Shown here: piece after piece, positions 54,852-64,000 of the stretch
Layout: the number at the start of each line of letters is the position of its first letter
Numbering within the stretch: position 1 is the stretch's first letter
From: Chamaelirium japonicum
Taxonomy: Eukaryota; Streptophyta; Magnoliopsida; Liliales; Melanthiaceae
Direction of reading: 5' to 3'
DNA: 64,000 nt
Assembly (NCBI GenBank): GCA_947650365.1
Contig: OX393549.1
Coordinates: 28,735,209-28,799,208, forward strand
Position numbers and translations under genes: made by a program
The notes under the pieces: generated by a model
Databases searched by the model: none
The model's input: the letters and a program-made list of their open reading frames with translations, nothing else
Told to the model about the DNA's origin: nothing

Positions 54852-55624
54852 AATGGATCATACGAATGAGTAAGAATGGATCGTACGAATGAAATAGAAT
54901 GGATTGTGCGAATGAATTAGAATGGACTGTACGAATGAATTAGAATGGATACATTCGTGCGAATGAATTAGAATGGATCGAACGAATGAATTAGAATGGA
55001 TCGTACGAATGAATTAGAATGGATCGTACGAATGAATTAGAATGGATCGTACGAATAAATTAGAATGGATACATTCGTCCGAATGAATTAGAATGGATCA
55101 TACGAATGAGTAAGAATGGATCGTACGAATGAAACAGAATAGATTGTAAGAATGAATTAGAATGGATCGTGCGAATGAATTAGAATGGATCGTACGAATG
55201 AATTAGAATGGATCGTACGAATGAATTATAATGGATCATATTAATGAATTAGAATGGATACATTCGTGCGAATGAATTCGAATGGATCGTGCAAATCCAT
55301 TAGACTGGATCGTGCGAATGAATAAGAATGGATCATACGAATGAATTAGAATGGATCGTACGAATTAATTAGAATGGATACATTCGTGCGAATGAATTAG
55401 AATGGATTGTATGAATGAATTAGAATGGATCGTACGAATGAATTAGAATGGATCATACGAATTAATTAGAATGGATCATACGAATGAATTAGAATGGATC
55501 GTGCGAATGAATTAGAATGGATCGTACGAATGAACTAGAATGGATCGTACGAATGAACTAGAATGGATACATTCGTGCGAATGAATAAGAATGGATCGTA
55601 CAAATGAATTAGAATGGATCGTAC
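54852..55624 (-). repeat. Satellite block 50, R orientation
   Basis: Collinear with the start of block 44. AATCCATTAGACTGG lies one monomer nearer (offset 3,594 in place of 3,617 bp). Switches through CGTACGATTC. Confidence 0.93.
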
Positions 55625-57335
55625 GATTCATTCTAATTCATTCGTACGATCCATTCTAATATATTCGTACGATTCATGCTAATTCATTCGCACGATCCAT
55701 TCTAATTCATTCGTACGATCCATTCTTATTCATTCATACAATCTATTCTAATTCATTCGCACAATCCATTCTAATTCATTCGTACAATCCATTCTAATTC
55801 ATTCGTATGATCCATTCTAACTCATTCGGTGGATCCATTCTAATTCCTTCGTACGATCCATTCTAATTCATTCCCACGATCCATTCTAATTTATTCGTAC
55901 GATCCATTCTAATTCATTCGTATGATCTATTCTAATTCATTCGCACGAATGTAACCACTCTAATTCATTCATACGATTCATTCTAATTCATTCGTACGAT
56001 CCATTCTAATTCATTCGCACGAATATATCCATTCTAATTCTTTCGTACGATGCATTCTAATTCATTCGTACGATCTATTCTAATTCATTCGTACGATCCA
56101 TTCTAATTCATTCGCACGAATGTATCCATTCTAATTCATTCGTACAATCCATTCTATTTCATTCGTACGATCCATTCTTACTCATTCGTATGATCCATTC
56201 TAATTCATTCGTACGATCCATTCTAATTTATTCGTACGATCCGTTCTAATTCATTCGCACGATCCATTCTAATTCATTCATACGATCCATTCTAATTCAT
56301 TCATACGATCCATTCTAATTCATTCCTACAATCCATTCTAATTCATTCGCCCGATCCATTATAATTCATTCATACGATCCATTCTATTCGAATGGATCAT
56401 GCGATCCATTCAAATTCATTCGCACGATCCATTCTAATTCATTCATACAATCCATTCTATTTTATTTGTACGATCCATTCTTACTCATTCGTATGATCCA
56501 TTCTAATTCATTCGTACGAATGTATCCATTCTAATTCATTTGTACGATCCATTCTAATTCATTCGTACAATCCATTCTATTTCATTCGTACGATCCATTC
56601 TTACTCATTCGTATGATCCATTCTAATTTATTCGCACGAATGTATCCATTCTAATTCATTCATACAATCCATTCTAATTCATTCCGTACGATCCATTCTA
56701 ATTCATTCGTACGATCCATTATAATTCATTCGTTCGATCCATTCTAATTCATTCGCACGAATGTATCCATTCTAATTCATTCGTATGATCCATTCTAATT
56801 CATTCGTACGATCCATTCTAATTCATTCGTACAATCAATTCTATTTCATTCGTACAATCCATTCTTACTCATTCGTATGATCCATTCTAATTCATTCGGA
56901 CGAATATATCCATTCTAATTTATTCGTACGATCCATTCTAATTCATTTGTACGATCCATTCTAATTCATTCGTACGATCCATTCTAATTCTTTCGTCCGA
57001 TCCATTCTAATTCATTCGTACAAATATATCCATTCTAATTCATTCGTACGATCCATTCTAATTCATTCGTATGATCCATGCTAATTCATTCGTAAGATCC
57101 ATTGTAATTCATTCGTACGATCCATTCTAATTCCTTCGTACGATCCGTTCTAATTCATTCGCACGAATGTATCCATTCTAGTTCATTCATACGATCCATT
57201 CTAATTCATTCGCACGATCCATTCTAATTCATTCGTACGATCCATTCTAATTCATTCATACGATCCATTCTAATTCATTCGCACGAATTTATCCATTCTA
57301 ATTCATTCGTACGATCCATTCTAATTCATTCACAC
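55625..57335 (+). repeat. Satellite block 51, F orientation
   Basis: First 0.5 kb is close to block 7 (CGATTCATGC, CTCATTCGGTGG). Holds the small inverted insert at 56376-56398. Ends at CACACGTGCAAATG. Confidence 0.93.
56376..56398. repeat. Small inverted repeat, 9-bp arms
   Basis: Second occurrence of the 46172 element, with the same neighbours (CGCCCGATCC upstream, ATGCGATCC downstream), so the two share one origin. Confidence 0.9.
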
Positions 57336-57856
57336 GTGCAAATGAATTAGAAAGGATCGTATGAATGTATTAGAATGGATCGTGCGAATGAATTAGAATG
57401 GATCGTACGAATGAATTAGAATGGATTGTATGAATGAATTAGAATGGATCTTACGAATGAATTAGAATGGATCGTACGAATGAAATAGAATGGATCCTAC
57501 GAATGAATTAGAATGGATACATCCGTGCGAATGAATTAGAATGGATCGGATGAATGAATTTGAATGGATCGTACGAATGAATTAGAATGGATCGTACGAA
57601 TGAATTAGAATGGATCGTACGAATAAATTAGAATGGATACATTCGTCCGAATGAATTAGAATGGATCATACGAATGAGTAAGTATGGATCGTACGAATGA
57701 ACTAGAATAGATTGTACGAATGAATTAGAATGGATCCTACGAATGAATTAGAATGGATCGTGTGAAAGAATTAGAATGGATTGTATGAATGAATTAGAAT
57801 GGATCATATGAATGAATTAGAATGGATCGTGCGAATGAATTCGAATGGATCGTATG
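57336..57856 (-). repeat. Satellite block 52, R orientation
   Basis: Its last 0.34 kb is the left arm and spacer of the 57515-58147 palindrome. Confidence 0.94.
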
Positions 57857-58147
57857 AATTAATTCTAATTCATTCATACAATCCATTCTAATTCTTTCAC
57901 ACGATCTATTCTAATTCATTCGTAGGATCCATTCTAATTCATTCGTACAATCTATTCTATTTCATTCGTACGATCCATTCTTACTCATTCGTATGATCCA
58001 TTCTAATTCATTCGGACGAATGTATCCATTCTAATTTATTCGTACGATCCATTCTAATTCATTCGTACGATCCATTCTAATTCATTCGTACGATCCATTC
58101 TAATTCATTTGTCCGATCCATTCTAATTCATTCGCACGAATGTATCC
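57515..58147. repeat. Long palindrome, 283-bp arms, 67-bp spacer
   Basis: Arms 57515-57797 and 57865-58147; sums of paired positions are 115662 at the inner end, at AATAAATTAG/CTAATTTATT (57622 and 58040) and at the outer end, so the arms are collinear. The spacer holds two R monomers, the GAATTCG variant and the switch itself. Confidence 0.9.
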
Positions 58148-58241
58148 ATTGTAATTCATTCGTACGGTCCATTCTAATTCATTCGCACAATCCATTCTAT
58201 TTCATTCGTACGATCCATTCTTACTCATTCGTATGATCCAT
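57857..58241 (+). repeat. Satellite block 53, F orientation
   Basis: Nearly all of it serves as palindrome arm: 57865-58147 pairs leftward and 58150-58239 pairs rightward. Confidence 0.94.
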
Positions 58242-58362
58242 TATGGATACATTCGTGCAAATGAATTAGAATGGATCATACTAATGAGTAAGAATGGATC
58301 GTACGAATGAAATAGAATGGATTGTGCGAATGAATTAGAATGGATCGTACGAATGAATTAGA
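58150..58362. repeat. Palindrome, about 90-bp arms, 33-bp spacer
   Basis: Left arm about 58150-58239, spacer 58240-58272, right arm 58273-58362. CTATTTC, CTTACTC and CGTATGATCC on the left face GGATCATAC, GAGTAAG and GAAATAG on the right. It starts 2 bp after the previous palindrome ends. Confidence 0.85.
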
Positions 58363-58585
58363 ATGGATCATGTGAAAGAATTAGAATGGATTGTATGAAT
58401 GAATTAGAATAGATCGTATGAATGAATTAGAATGGACCGTATGAATGAATTAGAATGGATCGTACGAATGAACTAGAATGGATACATTCGTGCGAATGAA
58501 TTAGAATGGACCGTACGAATGAATTAATCGTACGAATGAATTAAAAGGGATCTTACGAATGAATTAGAATGGATCGTACGAATGC
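58242..58585 (-). repeat. Satellite block 54, R orientation
   Basis: Right arm of the 58150-58362 palindrome, then a broken unit at about 58525 (GAATTAATCGTACG). Ends at CGTACGAATGCACG. Confidence 0.93.
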
Positions 58586-59015
58586 ACGATCCATGCTAAT
58601 TCATTCGTTCGATCAATTCTAATTCATTAGCACGATCCATTCTAATTCATTCGTATGATCCATTCTAATTCATTCGCACGATCCATTCTAATTCATTCGT
58701 ACGATCCATTCTAATTCTTACACACGATCCATTCTAATTCATTCGTACGATCCATTCAAATTCATTCGTACGATCTATTCTAATTCATTCGTACGATCCA
58801 TTCTAATTCATTCGTACGATCCATACTAATTCCTTCGTACGATCCATTCTAATTCATTCATACAATCCATTCTAATTCTTTCACACGATCCATTCTAATT
58901 CATTCATACGATCCATTCTAATTCATTCGTGCAATCCATTCTATTTCATTCGTACGATCCATTCTTACTCATTCGTACGATCCATTCTAATTCATTCACA
59001 CGAATGTATCCATTC
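58586..59015 (+). repeat. Satellite block 55, F orientation
   Basis: Start of a duplication repeated at 62548 (offset 3,963 bp). Ends at CCATTCGTACGAATG. Confidence 0.94.
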
Positions 59016-59786
59016 GTACGAATGAATTAGAATAGATTGTACGAATGAATTAGAATGGATCGTACGAATGAATTAGAACGGATCGTATGAATGAATTAGA
59101 ATGGATCGTACGAATGAATTAGAATGGATCGTGCGAATGAATTAGAATGGATCGTACGAATGAATTAGAATGGATCGTACGAATGAACTAGAATGGATAC
59201 ATTCGTGCGAATGAATTAGAATGAATCGTACGAATGAATTAGAATGGATCGTACGAATGAATTAGAATGGATCATACGAATAAATTAGAATGGATCATAC
59301 GAATGAAATAGAATGGATCGTACGAATGAAATAGAATGGATTGTACGAATGAATTAGAATGGATCGTACGAATGAATTAGAATGGATCGTGTGAAAGAAT
59401 TAGAATGGATTATATGAATGAATTAGAATGGATCATATGAATGAATTAGAATGGATCGGGCGAATGAATTCGAATGGATCGTACGAATGAATTAGAATGG
59501 ATCATACGAATGAATTAGAATGGATACATTCGTGCGAATGAATTAGAATGGATACATTCGTGCGAAAGAATTAGAATAGATCGTATGAATGAATTAGAAT
59601 GGATCCTATGAATGAATTAGAATGGATCGTGCGAATGAATTAGAATGGATCGTACGAATGAATTAGAATGGATCGAACGAATGAATTAGCATGGATCGTG
59701 CTAATGAATTAGAATGGAACGTACGAATGAATTAGAATGGATCGTGTGAAAGAATTAGAATGGATTGTATGAATGAATTAGAATGA
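59016..59786 (-). repeat. Satellite block 56, R orientation
   Basis: Collinear with block 62 (offset 3,963, then 3,986 bp after one extra monomer). Ends at GAATTC (59785-59790). Confidence 0.94.
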
Positions 59787-60215
59787 ATTCGTACGATCCA
59801 TTCGAATTCATTCGCACGATCCATTCTAATTCATTCATACGATCCATTCTAATTCATTCATACAATCCATTCTAATTCTTTCACACGATCCATTCTAATT
59901 CATTCGTAGGATCCATTCTAATTCATTCGTACAATCTATTCTATTTCATTCGTACGATCCATTCTTACTCATTCGTATGATCCATTCTAATTCATTCGGA
60001 CGAATGTATCCATTCTAATTTATTCGTACGATCCATTCTAATTCATTCGTACGATCCATTCTAATTCATTCGTACGATCTATTCTTACTCATTCGAATGA
60101 TCCATTCTAATTCATTCGTATGATCCATTTTAATTCATTCGTACGATCCATTCTAATTCATTCGCACAATCAATTCTAATTCATTCGTACGATCCATTCT
60201 AATTCTTTCGTACGA
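59787..60215 (+). repeat. Satellite block 57, F orientation
   Basis: Repeated as block 59 with a 2,016-bp offset. Ends at CGTACGAACGTACG, a doubled linker. Confidence 0.94.
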
Positions 60216-61802
60216 ACGTACGAATGAATTAGAATGGATCGTACGGAATGAATTAGAATGGATTGTATGAATGAATTAGAATGGATACATTCGTGCGAAT
60301 TAATTAGAATTGATCATACGAATGAGTAAGAATGGATCGTACGAATGAAATAGAATGGATTGTGCGAATGAATTAGAATGGATCGTACGAATGAATTAGA
60401 ATGGATCGTATGAATGAATTAGAATGGATCATACGAATGAATTAGAATGGATATATTCGTGCAAATGAATTAGAATGGATCGTATGAATGTATTAGAATG
60501 GATCGTATGAGTGAATTAGAATGGATCGTACTAATGAATTAGAATGGATCTTACAAATGAATTAGAATGGATCGTACGAATGAATTAGAATGGATCGTAC
60601 GAATGAATTAGAATGGATACATTCGTACGAATGAATTAGACTGGATCGGACGAATGAATTAGAATGGATCGTACGAATGAATTAGAATGGATCGTACGAA
60701 TAAATTAGAATGGAAACATTCATCCGAATGAATTAGAATGGATCATACGAATGAGTAAGAATGGATCGTACGAATGAAATAGAATAGATTGTACGAATGA
60801 ATTAGAATGGATTCGTACGAATGAATTAGAATGGATACATTCGTGCGAATGCATTAGAATGGATCGTACCAATGAGTAAGAATGGATCGTACGAATGAAA
60901 TAGAATGGATTGTGCGAATGAATTAGAATGGATCGTACGAATGAATTAGAATGGATCGTGTGAAAGAATTAGAATGGATTGTATGAATGAATTAGAAGAG
61001 ATCGTATGAATGAATTAGAATGGATCGTACGAATGAATTAGAATGGATCGTACGAATGAATTAGAATGGATCATATGAATGAATTAGAATGGATACATTC
61101 ATGCGAATGAATTAGAATGGATACATTCGTGCGAAAGAATTAGAATAGATCGTATGAATGAATTAGAATGGATCCTATGAATGAATTAGAATGGATCGTG
61201 CGAATGAATTAGAATGGATCGTACGAATGAATTAGAATGGATCGTACGAATAAATTAGAATGGATCGTACGAATGAATTAGAATGGATCGTGCGAATAAA
61301 TTAGAATGGATACATTCGTGCGAAAGAATTAGAATAGATCGTATGAATGAATTAGAATGGATCCTATGGATGAATTAGAATGGATCGTGCGAATGAATTA
61401 GAATGGATCGTACGAATGAATTAGAATCGATCGTGCGAATAAATTAGAATGGATCGTGCGAATGAATTAGAATGGATCGTACGAATGAATTAGAATGGAT
61501 CGTGCGAATAAATTAGAATGGATACATTCGTGCGAAAGAATTAGAATAGATCGTATGAATGAATTAGAATGGATCCTATGAATGAATTAGAATGGATCGT
61601 GCGAATGAATTAGAATGGATCGTACGAATGAATTAGAATGGATCGTGCGAATAAATTAGAATGGATCGTGCGAATGAATTAGAATGGATCGTACGAATGA
61701 ATTAGCATGGATCGTGCTAATGAATTAGAATGGAACGTACGAATGAATTAGAATGGATCGTGTGAAAGAATTAGAATGGATTGTATGAATGAATTAGAAT
61801 GA
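60216..61802 (-). repeat. Satellite block 58, R orientation
   Basis: Contains a linker with one added base (CGTACGGAATG, 60241) and a near-tandem triplication at 61119-61710. Ends at GAATTC (61801). Confidence 0.94.
61119..61710 (-). repeat. Near-tandem triplication, 189 and 212 bp
   Basis: GGATACATTCGTGCGAAAG followed by TAGATCG and GGATCCTATG occurs at 61119, 61308 and 61520. The steps are 8 and 9 monomers plus a 5-bp insertion. Confidence 0.87.
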
Positions 61803-62232
61803 ATTCGTACGATCCATTTGAATTCATTCGCACGATCCATTCTAATTCATTCATACGATCCATTCTAATTCATTCATACAATCCATTATTATTCTTTCAC
61901 AAGATCCATTCTAATTAATTTATAGGATCCATTCTAATTCATTCGTACAATCTATTCTATTTCATTCGTACGATCCATTCTTACTCATTCGTATGATCCA
62001 TTCTTATTCATTCGGACGAATGTATCCATTCTAATTTATTCGTACGATCCATTCTAATTCATTCGTACGATCCATTCTAATTCATTCGTACGATCCATTC
62101 TTACTCATTCGTATGATCCATTCTAATTCATTTGTACGATCCATTCTAATTCATTCGTACGATCCATTCTAATTCATTCGCACAATCTATTCTAATTCAT
62201 TCGTACGATCCATTCTAATTCATTCGTACGAT
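61803..62232 (+). repeat. Satellite block 59, F orientation
   Basis: Second copy of block 57. Ends at CGTACGATCGTACG. Confidence 0.94.
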
Positions 62233-62547
62233 CGTACGAATGAATTAGAATGGATCGTACGGAATGAATTAGAATGGATTGTATGAATGAATTAGAATGG
62301 ATACATTCGTGCGAATGAATTAGAATGGATCATACGAATGAGTAAGAATGGATCGTACGAATGAATTAGAATGGATTGTGCGAGTGAATTAGAATGGATC
62401 GTATGAATGAATAAGAATGGATCGTACGAATGAATTAGAATGGATCGTGCGAATGAATTAGCATGAATCATACGAATGTATTAGAATGGATCGTACGAAT
62501 GAATTAGAATGGATCGTACGAATGAATTAGAATGGATCGTACGAATG
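62233..62547 (-). repeat. Satellite block 60, R orientation
   Basis: Shares the CGTACGGAATG oddity (62257) with block 58. Holds TTAGCATGAATC as in block 36. Confidence 0.93.
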
Positions 62548-62975
62548 TACGATCCATGCTAATTCATTCGTTCGATCAATTCTAATTCATTAGCACGATC
62601 CATTCTAATTCATTCGTATGATCCATTCTAATTCATTCGCACGATCCATTCTAATTCATTCGTACGATCCATTCTAATTCTTTCACACGATCCATTCTAA
62701 TTCATTCGTACGATCCATTCTAATTCATTCGTACGATCTATTCTAATTCATTCGTACGATCCATTCTAATTCATTCGTACGATCCATTCTAATTCCTTCG
62801 TACGATCCATTCTAATTCATTCATACAATCCATTGTAATTCTTTCACACGATACATTCTAATTCATTCGTACGATCCATTCTAATTCATTCGTGCAATCC
62901 ATTCTATTTCATTCGTACGATCCATTCTTACTCATTCGTACGATCCATTCTAATTCATTCACACGAATGTATCCA
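62548..62975 (+). repeat. Satellite block 61, F orientation
   Basis: Second copy of block 55; its entry junction reads AATGTACG where block 55 has AATGCACG. Confidence 0.94.
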
Positions 62976-64000
62976 TTCGTACAAATGAATTAGAATAGAT
63001 TGTACGAATGAATTAGAATGGATCGTACGAATGAATTAGAATGGATCGTATGAATGAATCAGAATGGATCGTGCGAATGAATTAGAATGGATCGTACGAA
63101 TGAATTAGAATGGATCGTACGAATGAACTAGAATGGATACATTCGTGCGAATGAATTAGAATGGATCGTACGAATGAATTAGAATGAATCGTACGAATGA
63201 ATTAGAATGGATCGTACGAATGAATTAGAATAGATCATACGAATGAATTAGAATGGATCATACGAATGAGTAAGAATGGATCGTACGAATGAAATAGAAT
63301 GGATTGTACGAATGAATTAGAATGGATCTTACGAATGAATTAGAATGGATCGTGTGAAAGAATTAGAATGGATTGTATGAATGAATTAGAATGGATCATA
63401 TGAATGAATTAAAATGGATCGTGCGAATGAATTCGAATGGATCGTACGAATGAATTAGAATAGATCTTACGAATGAATTAGAATGGATACATTCGTGCGA
63501 ATGAATTAGAATGGATACATTCGTGCGAAAGAATTAGAATAGATCGTATGAATGAATTAGAATGGATCCTATGAATGAATTAGAATGGATCGTGCGAATG
63601 AATTAGAATGGATCATACGAATGAATTAGAATGGATCGTGCTAATGAATTAGAATTGATCGAACGAATGAATTAGCATGGATCGTGCTAATGAATTAGAA
63701 TGGAACGTACGAATGAATTAGAATGGATCGTACGAATAAATTAGAATGGATCTTATGAATGAATTAGAATGGATCGTACGAATGAATTAAAATGGATCGT
63801 ACGAATGAATTAGAATGGATCTTACAAATGAATTAGAATGGATCGTACGAATAAATTAGAATGGATCGTATGAATGGTTTAGAATGGATACATTCGTGCG
63901 AATGAATTAGAATGGATCGGACGAATGAATTAGAATGGATCGTACGAATGAATTAGAATGGATCAAATGAATGAATTAGAATGGTTACATTCATGCGAAT
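62976..64000 (-). repeat. Satellite block 62, R orientation
   Basis: Second copy of block 56, then a different continuation after about 63720 (no GAATTC exit). Runs off the window end in the GGTTACATTCATGCG module. Confidence 0.94.

Larger units (their letters stand above)
50760..55390. repeat. Direct duplication with 3,617-bp offset
   Basis: GTGCATTCG at 50884 and 54501 and CCATAATGGA at 51231 and 54848 are 3,617 bp apart; AATCCATTAGACTGG follows at 3,594, one monomer less. About 1 kb is collinear (50.76-51.79 and 54.38-55.39 kb), including one complete F island; sequence between the copies differs. Confidence 0.83.
59689..62276. repeat. Nested duplication with 2,016-bp offset
   Basis: GCATGGATCG at 59689 and 61705, GAATTC at 59785 and 61801, and GTACGGAATG at 60241 and 62257 are all 2,016 bp apart. 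The single added G in CGTACGGAATG is shared, a strong sign of recent common origin. Confidence 0.88.
58588..63720. repeat. Direct duplication with 3,963-bp offset
   Basis: GATCCATGCT at 58588 and 62551, and CATTCGTAC-type junction at 59011 and 62974, are 3,963 bp apart. TTAGCATGGATCG is at 3,986, one monomer more. About 1.1 kb is collinear on each side. Confidence 0.85.
1..64000. repeat. 23-bp satellite array, alternating orientation, fills the window
   Basis: Every line of the window is made of one monomer: CCATTCTAATTCATT plus linker CGTACGAT, 23 bp, or its reverse complement. The period was checked by spacing, for example CTAATTCATT at 81 and again at 104. A 28-bp form has AATGT inserted after the linker core; successive CC positions 99, 127 and 150 show a 28-bp then a 23-bp step. 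The core holds three ATTC tetramers. The F-strand composition is 15 pyrimidines to 8 purines, so base skew flips sign with each block. Stops occur in most frames (TAA in F, TAG and TGA in R), which explains the lack of open frames. No unique sequence longer than a few bases interrupts the array. Species and chromosomal position cannot be read from this window. Confidence 0.98.

Noticed and set aside
1..64000. CRISPR array
   Set aside because: Short repeats are present, but there are no unique spacers between them, the units are directly adjacent, orientation alternates and no cas genes are seen.
1..64000. CENP-B box in the monomer
   Set aside because: ATTCGTACGATCC shares TTCG, the central A and one C with the box pattern, but the required CGGG end is absent (CATT instead). 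This does not support a CENP-B site.
1..64000. Human satellite 2/3 identity
   Set aside because: ATTC-rich text is similar at first sight, but the fixed CGTACG linker and the 5-bp insertion variant do not match the ATTCC-type consensus I know. Left as unassigned.
1..64000. Telomeric repeat or subtelomeric end
   Set aside because: No TTAGGG, TTTAGGG, TTAGG or similar runs occur. TTAG appears only within GAATTAGAATGG.

Overview
The whole 64-kb window is one tandem-repeat (satellite) array. The monomer is 23 bp. Read in one orientation it is a CCATTCTAATTCATT core followed by an 8-bp linker CGTACGAT (about 35% GC). A recurrent 28-bp form carries a 5-bp insertion in the linker. At 23-28 bp per unit this is roughly 2,700 monomers. 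I found no credible protein gene, RNA gene, transposon, CRISPR array or unique spacer. A pure, diverged, higher-order satellite of this size points to heterochromatin of a eukaryotic chromosome (pericentromeric, subtelomeric or similar). The sequence does not let me name the species. Heavy CG to TG/CA change at the two CpGs of the linker suggests a genome that methylates cytosine.

The unusual feature is orientation. Satellites normally run head to tail for long distances. Here the array flips strand about 61 times, giving 62 blocks of 0.15-3.1 kb; I call them F when the top strand reads CCATTCTAATTCATT and R when it reads the reverse complement. The flips are not random breaks. They use a small set of junction sequences that recur many times, and at least six of these junction types occur in both orientations. 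Composite segments that already contained junctions have therefore themselves been inverted and copied. Several junctions sit at the centre of long, indel-free palindromes, defined by matching monomer variants on both arms: 278-283 bp arms with a 67-bp spacer at 4061-4683, 28702-29334 and 57515-58147, and arms of about 90 bp with a 33-bp spacer at 39411-39623 and 58150-58362.

Layout: 1-9.1 kb is mixed F and R blocks. 10.57-25.6 kb is a higher-order repeat of about 4.2-4.7 kb, present in three full copies and one truncated copy, each with an R half, a small hairpin-like micro-inversion, and an F half. 25.6-36.0 kb holds mixed blocks, including a 753-bp direct duplication at 26.9-28.4 kb. 36.0-39.4 kb carries a duplication with 1,559-bp offset. 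40.6-50 kb is mostly F blocks with shorter R blocks. 50.8-55.4 kb has a duplication with 3,617-bp offset. 58.6-64.0 kb has a duplication with 3,963-bp offset that contains a nested 2,016-bp one.

All coordinates and offsets were counted by hand. Block edges are good to about 5 bp, because the junctions are themselves palindromic or share bases with both sides. Since nothing here is coding, 'working together' means structure only: if transcribed, adjacent F and R blocks would give long self-complementary RNA, and as DNA they could fold into hairpins or cruciforms.
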